A stretch of DNA of 7,272 bases from Firmicutes bacterium CAG:646 (GTDB taxonomy: Bacteria; Bacillota; Clostridia; Lachnospirales; Lachnospiraceae), in assembly GCA_000432335.1 (NCBI GenBank), contig HF995389.1, positions 8,768 to 16,039 on the forward strand, written 5' to 3'. This document shows, piece after piece, positions 1 through 5,130 of the stretch. The position numbers and the translations under genes are program-made. The notes beneath the pieces are model-generated. The model was not told the origin of the DNA, searched no databases, and saw only the letters and a list, made by a program, of their open reading frames with translations. Each line of letters begins with the position of its first letter. The first letter of the stretch is position 1.

Positions 1-98
1 TACCTTCTCATTATAATTCCTTTTCGCCAAATAAAAAAGAAAAAAATACGTAAAAATTTTATTTTCCTGTATAACTCGCTTTCTTCCGGTCATACTAT

Positions 99-260
99 AA
101 GTAGCCGGTGGGGAGATGACACAACAGCGTGGCGCTTTTCATTGGCTCAAAAGAAAAGCAGCAGCCGGATTCCCCTCCGGCGAAAGATCACAAAAGAAAA
201 GAGAAATACTTATCCTCCCCTTTATAAAAGAGCTGTTGCAGTCGCAACAGCTCTCTTTTT
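99..260 (+). ncRNA. Candidate structured small RNA with intrinsic terminator
   Basis: No protein gene is supported here, but a transcript from about 104 to 260 would fold strongly. Seen in sequence: 104-114 pairs with 171-181 (10 of 11 pairs, one T-T mismatch). Nested inside, 134-140 (GCTTTTC) pairs with 153-159 (GAAAAGC). An 11-bp hairpin at 229-254 followed by CTTTTTATTTT would terminate it on the plus strand. A -10-like TACTAT at 93-98 would start the RNA almost exactly at the base of the outer stem, but no good -35 is visible. Two C-rich stretches (171-178 and 212-219) are complementary to SD-like GGAGG/GGGGA, as in many Firmicutes trans-acting sRNAs. I do not recognise an Rfam family. 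The structure could instead belong to a minus-strand transcript, or be the trailer of a gene left of the window. Confidence 0.4.
226..260. terminator. Strong, probably bidirectional, intrinsic terminator
   Basis: Arms AGAGCTGTTGC (229-239) and GCAACAGCTCT (244-254) form a perfect 11-bp stem with a 4-nt loop (240-243). On the minus strand the stem begins 5 nt after the symporter stop codon (259-261) and is followed by TTTATAAA, so it ends the symporter mRNA. On the plus strand it is followed by CTTTTTATTTT, a better U-tract. It could therefore also end a transcript arriving from the left, such as the candidate small RNA. Confidence 0.85.
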
Positions 261-1635
261 ATTTTGCAAAAAACTTATCATAGATTCCGAATCCGAAGAT
301 AAACAACACGATCAACGGAAGAATATAGGTAAAATAAATTCTCATCCAGTTATGGAATTTCAAACCTTTTCCCGCATTCGCTTCCGCCTTAAAGTTCTTC
401 CAGCCCCATCCATATCGGGTCACGCAGAACAAAAGGTATACCAGCGATCCCAGCGGCAGCAAAATATTGCTCACCAGAAAATCTTCCAGATCCATGATCG
501 TTCCGCCAAACGGAGCGAAGATATCAGACGCCCAAAGGTTATAGCCCAATACACAAGGCATGGACAACAGAATAATCGCCACCAGATTGATCATGCTGGA
601 TTTCTTTCTGCTCCATCCGGTCAGCTCCATGCCGCAGCAGATAATATTTTCAAATACAGCAAGTACGGTAGAAAACGCTGCAAATGCCATAAATACAAAG
701 AAAAGGCTTCCCCATACTCTTCCCAATGGAATATTATTAAAAATATTAGGCAGTGTCATAAAAATCAGGCTGGGTCCAGAAGTCTGATCCACATGGAAAG
801 TAAAACATGCCGGGAAAATAATCAACCCGGAAGTGATCGCCACAAAAGTGTCCAGGATGGCAATATTCACGGATTCCCCCAGAAGGCTCCGTTCCTTACC
901 GATATAACTTCCAAAGATAGCCATCGCTCCGATACCCAGACTTAAAGTAAAAAAAGACTGGTTCATGGCGCCGACAATCGTGCTTCCAATTCCCACTTCC
1001 TTCATCCGCTCAAAATCAGGAATCAGATAAAAGCTTAACCCCTCTTTTGCTCCCTCCAGTGTAAAACTGTTTATGGCAAGAATTACCATAATTCCCAGAA
1101 GCGCAAGCATCATGACTTTCGTGATTCTCTCCAGCCCATTCTGCAACCCCATCGAGCAGATCACAATCCCCAGAACTACCACAAGAACCATCCAGAAAGT
1201 CATAACTCCAGGCTGAGCAAGCATCTCCGAAAATACGCCTGTCACCTGTTCCGAATCCATTCCCACGAACTTTCCTGTCGCCGTAAGATAAAAATAATGC
1301 AGCATCCAGCCTGCCACCGTTGTATAAAACATCATCAGAAGATAACAGCCGATCAGGGTCACATATCCATGAATATGCCACTTCTGTCCCGGCTTTTCCA
1401 ATTCCTGATAAGCTTTCACCGGACTTTTCTGGCTGGCTCGTCCCACTGCAAACTCCATACTCATAATCGGCAATCCCAAAATCACCAAAAACAAAATATA
1501 GAATAAAACAAAGGCTCCGCCGCCTCCCTGTCCCGCCATATAGGGAAACTTCCATACATTTCCAATTCCAATGGCGCATCCTGCTGAGATCAGGATAAAT
1601 CCCAGCCGTGATTTGAGCTTTTCTCTCTCTTTCAT
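259..1635 (-). CDS. Neurotransmitter:sodium symporter (NSS/SNF) family transporter
   Basis: This inner-membrane secondary transporter should couple Na+ entry to uptake of an amino acid or related small amine. At 458 residues it has the usual length of bacterial NSS proteins with the LeuT fold. TM1 shows the family signature: residues 19-26 G-C-A-I-G-I-G-N, then WKFPY and a GGGGAF run at 37-42. TM6 has FFTLSLGIGA (228-237), nearly the LeuT version. TM8 has A319, S322 and T323, where LeuT has its A351/T354/S355 Na2-site residues, so sodium coupling looks intact. The LeuT N21 position is Cys here, and the substrate cannot be read from sequence. The ATG at 1635 has GGAGG 7 nt upstream. The gene lies 36 nt after the J-domain gene with no terminator between, so it is probably last in that operon. 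The hairpin at 229-254 follows its stop. Confidence 0.93.
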   Translation of the reverse strand: MKEREKLKSRLGFILISAGCAIGIGNVWKFPYMAGQGGGGAFVLFYILFLVILGLPIMSMEFAVGRASQKSPVKAYQELEKPGQKWHIHGYVTLIGCYLLMMFYTTVAGWMLHYFYLTATGKFVGMDSEQVTGVFSEMLAQPGVMTFWMVLVVVLGIVICSMGLQNGLERITKVMMLALLGIMVILAINSFTLEGAKEGLSFYLIPDFERMKEVGIGSTIVGAMNQSFFTLSLGIGAMAIFGSYIGKERSLLGESVNIAILDTFVAITSGLIIFPACFTFHVDQTSGPSLIFMTLPNIFNNIPLGRVWGSLFFVFMAFAAFSTVLAVFENIICCGMELTGWSRKKSSMINLVAIILLSMPCVLGYNLWASDIFAPFGGTIMDLEDFLVSNILLPLGSLVYLLFCVTRYGWGWKNFKAEANAGKGLKFHNWMRIYFTYILPLIVLFIFGFGIYDKFFAK

Positions 1636-1671
1636 ATTCTTCCTCCCTCATCCTCTGGTTATTTTATTTTG

Positions 1672-2298
1672 CTAACAGGGCATGCAACAACACCCCGGAC
1701 AGCACATATTCAAACACAGACACTGGCAGCAACAGTTCCCCATACCATTTCCAGGTCTTTCATAGCCATATCCGGTTCCCATATCCTGATACCACTGACC
1801 GCCTGACTGAAGCCTCTGATACAGTCTCTGATACTGCATGTTCGACGGCTCCATCTCCACGGCTCTTCTGGCATCTTCCAAAGCGCTGGCTGTATTTCCT
1901 GCTCCAGCGCTGGCTACGGCATGATAATAATACCACGCCCCATTTCGCTCCTGTATCCTGTTCAGCACATTCAGCGCCTCCTGATAATGAGCGGCATTGA
2001 TATAATTAGCCGCTGCCCGCATCTCCATAGACACCTGATTCTCCTGGGTCTGATAGCCGCTCTGAGCGCCGCCAAATCCACCATACCAGTTGTCCTGGGA
2101 AGTTCCCCCCTCCCTCTCTTTAACAATCTGATCGTAGGCCTGCTGTACCTGCTTAAATTTTTCTTCCGCCTGATCCTTGTTCGGATTATTGATATTTGCA
2201 TCCGGGTGATACTTTCGGCTCAGCGTCCGGTATGCTTTTTTGATCTCATCCATGCTGGCGTCACGAGACACCCCCAGGATACTGTATGGATCCAACAT
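1672..2298 (-). CDS. J-domain protein with C-terminal cysteine string
   Basis: This is a co-chaperone of the DnaJ/Hsp40 superfamily, expected to stimulate a DnaK-type ATPase. The J domain is residues 1-62, starting DPYSILGV, with the catalytic HPD tripeptide at 31-33 and the helix IV pattern FKQVQQAYDQI. There is no Gly/Phe zinc-finger core as in DnaJ proper, so it is a type III J protein. Residues 66-88 are a Gly/Gln-rich linker. Residues 90-165 look like TPR-type helix pairs (EMRAAANYINAAHYQEAL; SALEDARRAVEMEPSN). After another Gly/Tyr-rich linker, the last 20 residues (189-208) contain 11 cysteines, which suggests metal binding or disulfide chemistry. Its ATG overlaps the stop of the DUF5685 gene by one base (TAATG), indicating coupled translation and probably a shared job. 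The J domain is certain; the client and the role of the tail are unknown. Confidence 0.9.
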   Translation of the reverse strand: MLDPYSILGVSRDASMDEIKKAYRTLSRKYHPDANINNPNKDQAEEKFKQVQQAYDQIVKEREGGTSQDNWYGGFGGAQSGYQTQENQVSMEMRAAANYINAAHYQEALNVLNRIQERNGAWYYYHAVASAGAGNTASALEDARRAVEMEPSNMQYQRLYQRLQSGGQWYQDMGTGYGYERPGNGMGNCCCQCLCLNMCCPGCCCMPC

Positions 2299-3128
2299 TA
2301 CTTTTTCTCCTCATTCTGTTTCGTCATTCCGTCATACTTCATCCAGATACCAGAATACAATATATTTCTCAAAATGTCTACATATTCCAGTATCGGAAGG
2401 CGTTCAAACTGTCTGGAACATTCCGCCGCCAGCATGGTCAATATCTGTCCTGCCCGCTGATTAAAATCTTTCTCCTCTGCAATAAAAGCCCAGGGATTAT
2501 AGTTGTCCTTTTTCTTATCTTTCTCCACATCCTCCCAGGCGTCCATCAGATAAATAAATTTCCCCATGAAAAATCCAATCTTCCGAAGCGTCCCTGCCCA
2601 CTGATCTTCCTTCCAGACAAAAATCTCTCCCAGCAGATCTCCCGTATAACCGGAAGCCCGATCCAGATCGGGACTTTTCTCAAACTCGCAAGCTCTCAGC
2701 TTTTTCAAATACGAGCAGATTGCCTTTGCCTGCCGGGGATATCTGTTTCTCAGCCTTTTTACATCTTTCCGCAAAGTCCGGGCAAGAGCAAGCGGAACTG
2801 GCTTTTTCTCATCAATCCAGTCATCCAGCAGATTATAATAGCTCAGCAAAACGTTCATATCCGCCGCATAGGCCGTCAGCTCATTTCGATAGCACAGATG
2901 CTTCTTCAAAGGATGCAGACCACATAAATGCTGCTCACTGACGGGGGCACTTTCATATAAGCCGGTAAGCAAAATCGCCAGAAATGTCATATCATACGTA
3001 AGCGTAAGCCGTGACGGCTGTCCATGATATTCTTTCAGATCCTGGCAGATACCACAGTAAAATGCCCGATATTTTCGATAATCCTTCACTTTCATCTCTT
3101 CCATATTGGTAGTAACATATCCGAACAT
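2298..3128 (-). CDS. DUF5685-type protein, prenyl-synthase-like acidic motifs
   Basis: This is a mostly helical cytosolic protein of 276 residues with no signal peptide. I recognise the N-terminal pattern MFGYV...YRAFYCGICQDL...HGQPSRLTLTYD as the DUF5685 family, whose function is unknown to me. C25 and C28 form a CxxC pair; C69 and C79 could complete a metal site. Two acidic helical motifs stand out: L-L-D-D-W-I-D (100-106) and D-A-W-E-D-V-E-K-D (196-204), the latter followed by N-Y-N-P (209-212). Motif spacing and the trailing Y-x-P recall squalene/phytoene synthase metal-binding helices (DVGEDARRGRIYLP type). This is an inference from pattern, not an established assignment. The ATG at 3128 is preceded by a G-rich SD (GGGGGG) about 7 nt away. 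The gene sits 39 nt after the zinc-ribbon gene and overlaps the J-domain gene by one base. Confidence 0.85.
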   Translation of the reverse strand: MFGYVTTNMEEMKVKDYRKYRAFYCGICQDLKEYHGQPSRLTLTYDMTFLAILLTGLYESAPVSEQHLCGLHPLKKHLCYRNELTAYAADMNVLLSYYNLLDDWIDEKKPVPLALARTLRKDVKRLRNRYPRQAKAICSYLKKLRACEFEKSPDLDRASGYTGDLLGEIFVWKEDQWAGTLRKIGFFMGKFIYLMDAWEDVEKDKKKDNYNPWAFIAEEKDFNQRAGQILTMLAAECSRQFERLPILEYVDILRNILYSGIWMKYDGMTKQNEEKK

Positions 3129-3167
3129 GACATTCCCCCCTTCCTTGGTATTCCTTTTCTATCCTTT

Positions 3168-3548
3168 TTACGTTCTCTTAATAAAATCTGTATTACACTT
3201 CGGACAGTGAATAGAAATTTTTCCTTTTCCTTTTGGAACTCTCACCTTCTGCCCACAGGTGGGACATTTAAAAATGCGAACAGTTTTGTCTCCTCCTTTG
3301 GACAGTATCCTGCTCTTCCAACCCAAAAACTTCTGATTTTCTTCATATCTTTTCGCTATATTTCTGGAAAATGCGCGATAATAGCAATAGATCAGCCCCG
3401 CACATACACAAAGATTAAGGATTCCGCTCTGAAACAAGATGGATGCTGCCATCAAAACCAGAATCACCATCATGGTAAATCTTCCCAGATCGTCCATCCC
3501 GTACCTTCCCTGCATAAATCTGCTTACTTTTTCTCTGAAACTACCCAT
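3168..3548 (-). CDS. Small zinc-ribbon membrane protein
   Basis: A 126-residue protein with a basic N-terminus (residues 1-23, including QGRYGMDDLGRF), two hydrophobic helices at about 24-39 and 42-57, and a polar linker rich in Arg/Lys. The C-terminal zinc ribbon has C95-P-T-C98 and C115-P-K-C118. Short proteins of this layout (GRYG-D-L motif, two helices, C-terminal zinc ribbon) are common in Clostridia, with no established function that I know of. With both termini probably cytosolic, the ribbon would face the cytoplasm and could bind nucleic acid or a protein partner. The ATG at 3548 has two weak SD options: AAGGAG about 11 nt away and AAAGG 3 nt away. It follows the flavodoxin gene by 65 nt of purine-rich sequence without a clear terminator or promoter, and precedes the DUF5685 gene by 39 nt. 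Confidence 0.85.
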   Translation of the reverse strand: MGSFREKVSRFMQGRYGMDDLGRFTMMVILVLMAASILFQSGILNLCVCAGLIYCYYRAFSRNIAKRYEENQKFLGWKSRILSKGGDKTVRIFKCPTCGQKVRVPKGKGKISIHCPKCNTDFIKRT

Positions 3549-3613
3549 GAACCTTTCGTCTCCTTACCTGTAACTTTCTTTTTTTCTGTCCCCTTCTCCA
3601 TCCGCAGTTTTCT

Positions 3614-4135
3614 TCAGGATACCTTTTCCATCACACACTTTTTCACAAAAGTGATCGCTTCCATACAATCTCTCTGATCCGGGTGCAAAAGCGCTCTGTC
3701 AAAATTCCGGATCAACCTTTCTGCAAGGGGTTTTTGTTTTCTATCCTGCAGCATCTTCTGATACTTTTCCCTCACATGCATAGGCATCTTTCCCTGACAA
3801 ATATAACATCCCAGATATATGCAATCCGGCGAAATAAACTGCTTTACCCGTTCTTCTATCTTCCGGTAAGAATCCCCGTCCGAACCGGAACCGCAGGTTC
3901 CAAACAGAAGAACCCTTTTCCTGGAAAGTCTCTTAAGAAAATCCCGGATATCCGGTGAACAACTTCCCCGATCTGTCCAGAACCCTACCAGATAAGTTTC
4001 CGCATCCTCGCTTCCCGTATCCTTCGTCACTTCTTCAATATCCCGGGAATATCCGGGAAGCCCCTGATAAATAGAAGCCGCAAGCCGCCCGGTATTTCCC
4101 GTACGGCTGGAATACACAATCTTGTATTTTAACAT
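3614..4135 (-). CDS. Flavodoxin family protein, BilS-like
   Basis: An FMN-binding electron carrier of 173 residues. The FMN phosphate loop is at 9-15 (S-S-R-T-G-N-T), directly after the first strand KYKIVY. YLVGFWTDRGSCS (48-60) and LLFGTCGSGSDGDSY (76-90) are the later flavin-contacting strand-loop units. The motifs GFWTD, CQGKMP (113-118) and NFDRALLHPD (144-153) match what I recall of flavodoxins annotated BilS, the partner of bilirubin reductase BilR, but no reductase gene is in this window. The long open frame allows a GTG at 4144, but AAGGTG lies 8 nt before the ATG at 4135 and would overlap the GTG, so I choose 4135. The gap to the upstream HAD gene is 86 nt and may hold its own promoter. 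The flavodoxin fold is very likely; the redox partner is unknown. Confidence 0.88.
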   Translation of the reverse strand: MLKYKIVYSSRTGNTGRLAASIYQGLPGYSRDIEEVTKDTGSEDAETYLVGFWTDRGSCSPDIRDFLKRLSRKRVLLFGTCGSGSDGDSYRKIEERVKQFISPDCIYLGCYICQGKMPMHVREKYQKMLQDRKQKPLAERLIRNFDRALLHPDQRDCMEAITFVKKCVMEKVS

Positions 4136-4159
4136 ATCCTTCACACCTTTCTTCAGATT

Positions 4160-4212
4160 ACTTTACCTTATCTTCTGCCGAAAAACAATGAACTGTATCT
4201 AAAGAAAGTATA
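4160..4212 (-). promoter_or_regulatory. Weak promoter candidates before the flavodoxin gene
   Basis: Two minus-strand options lie in the 86-nt gap. One is TTGTTT (4183-4188) with a 17-nt spacer to TAAAGT (4160-4165), ending 24 nt before the start codon. The other is a -10-like TATACT (4207-4212) with no good -35. Neither is strong, so read-through from the HAD gene is equally possible. Confidence 0.25.
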
Positions 4213-4221
4213 AAAGTTATC

Positions 4222-4839
4222 CTAGCGTACTGTATCGTTCATTTTCAGTTCTTCTTCCAACTGAAGGGAAGCCTGCTCAAAATTCTCAAACACAATCCCG
4301 TGGATGCCGCATTTTCTGGCAGCCTCCACATTTTCCGGGCGATCATCCAGAAAAATACTCTCCTCCGGCGTCAGTTCATACCTGCTGCACAAATACCGAT
4401 AAATCTCCTCCTCCGGCTTAATCAGCCTGCACTGAAAAGAAAAAACAGCGCCATCCATAAACTTCAAAAACTCCATCTGATCCCGCGTCTGTTCAAAAGT
4501 ACGCTCCGCATAGTTAGAAAGAATATACAGCCGATACCCCCGTTCCTTCATTTCCCGAACCCAGTCAACAGTATGAGGCAGCAAAGCGATCGTTTCCCCC
4601 ACCGTCTCATACGCCCGTCGAATCTGCTCTTCATAGGCAGGCGCATGAGAGATAAATCCCTCCAGAAGTTCCTGGGAACTTAAACTTCCCCTGTCAGATT
4701 CATTCCAGAACGGATGCTGAAACATGGCTTTATTCACCGCTTCTATCTCCTGTTTTGTAAATCCCAGATTTTCCATATATTTCTCCGGTTCATAAGACAT
4801 CAGAACTTTTCCCACATCAAAAATAATATTTTTTATCAT
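4222..4839 (-). CDS. HAD superfamily phosphatase, YihX-like (subfamily IA)
   Basis: A 205-residue hydrolase expected to remove phosphate from a small sugar phosphate or related metabolite through an aspartyl-phosphate intermediate. HAD motif I is IIFDVGKVL with nucleophile D8. The usual DxD second Asp is Gly (D-x-G), as in the YihX-type glucose-1-phosphate phosphatase group (DLGNV), so this is a subgroup trait and not a defect. Residues 15-95 form the helical cap. Motif II is L-S-N (107-109), motif III is K141-P-E, and motif IV is D165-D166 with R-P-E-N after it. All catalytic positions are present and the length is typical. The ATG at 4839 has AAGGA-type SD sequence overlapping the stop of the 67-residue membrane protein gene 10 nt upstream, so the two are likely co-transcribed. 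The substrate is not predictable from sequence. Confidence 0.9.
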   Translation of the reverse strand: MIKNIIFDVGKVLMSYEPEKYMENLGFTKQEIEAVNKAMFQHPFWNESDRGSLSSQELLEGFISHAPAYEEQIRRAYETVGETIALLPHTVDWVREMKERGYRLYILSNYAERTFEQTRDQMEFLKFMDGAVFSFQCRLIKPEEEIYRYLCSRYELTPEESIFLDDRPENVEAARKCGIHGIVFENFEQASLQLEEELKMNDTVR

Positions 4840-4849
4840 ATCCTTTTCC

Positions 4850-5053
4850 TTACTTTCTGTTTTTTAAATATCTGTAAATCAAAATATAGGCATACAGTAC
4901 CACCGGAACAGCAATGGTACAGAAAATAGACGCCTTAAACCACCCTTCTGATGCTGGACTGTCTGACAGTGCAAATACCATGGTAGCTCCATACAGGGCC
5001 AGCAATAATACCACCCCTGCCAGCGCAAGAATTCTTTGTATTTTCTTCATCAT
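4850..5053 (-). CDS. Small two-helix membrane protein, function unknown
   Basis: A 67-residue protein with a positively charged start (MMKKIQR), a hydrophobic helix at about 8-29, a short polar loop (SDSPASEGWFK, 30-40) and a second helix at about 41-60, ending in the basic RYLKNRK. The positive-inside rule puts both ends in the cytoplasm and the loop outside. AGGAG (5060-5064) lies 6 nt before the ATG at 5053; a second ATG follows immediately. A perfect TATAAT lies 27 nt upstream of the start codon, and the HAD gene starts 10 nt after its stop, so expression as a real gene is likely. I recognise no family. The larger frame at 4935-5117 overlapping it has no SD and is a shadow. Confidence 0.75.
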   Translation of the reverse strand: MMKKIQRILALAGVVLLLALYGATMVFALSDSPASEGWFKASIFCTIAVPVVLYAYILIYRYLKNRK

Positions 5054-5079
5054 GCATAACTCCTTTGAGTTTTCTTTTT

Positions 5080-5085
5080 ATTATA
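5080..5085 (-). promoter_or_regulatory. -10 box for the membrane protein/HAD unit
   Basis: The minus strand reads TATAAT at 5085-5080, a perfect -10, in an A/T-rich setting 27 nt before the start codon at 5053. The -35 is poor: TTATAT at a 16-nt spacing is the best match. Predicted transcription start is near 5073. Confidence 0.5.
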
Positions 5086-5130
5086 CTGTATTTTCTGCAA
5101 AATATAAGAACGCTCATTTTTTATACAGCG

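Noticed and set aside
10..17. TATAAT-like boxes on both strands at the left edge
   Set aside because: A perfect -10 can be read on either strand, but the plus-strand -35 would lie outside the window and the minus-strand -35 region is only poly-T. It may be a promoter for a gene left of the window, but this cannot be supported here.
142..945. Long plus-strand open frame of 267 codons
   Set aside because: It lies antisense to the clearly real symporter gene, has an unlikely composition (many Lys/Gln/His/Arg, no domain), and lacks an SD before its TTG-type start. It is a shadow frame.
1016..1651. Minus-strand frame of 211 codons starting in front of the symporter
   Set aside because: It overlaps the symporter in another frame; the translation shows no family pattern, and the GGAGG site fits the symporter ATG at 1635.
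2286..2927. Plus-strand frame antisense to the DUF5685 gene
   Set aside because: It is antisense to a recognised protein family with a proper SD and translational overlap; the frame has no recognisable domain.
4187..4243. Inverted repeat AATGAAC/GTTCATT flanking the HAD stop, followed by GTTTTT on the minus strand
   Set aside because: A 7-bp A/T-rich stem with a 43-nt loop is unlikely to act as an intrinsic terminator.
5111..5130. Hairpin CGCT/AGCG just after the ATPase stop as a terminator
   Set aside because: Only 4 bp (5 with a wobble pair) and a 12-nt loop; the following tract is TTCTTATATTTT. Too weak to call.
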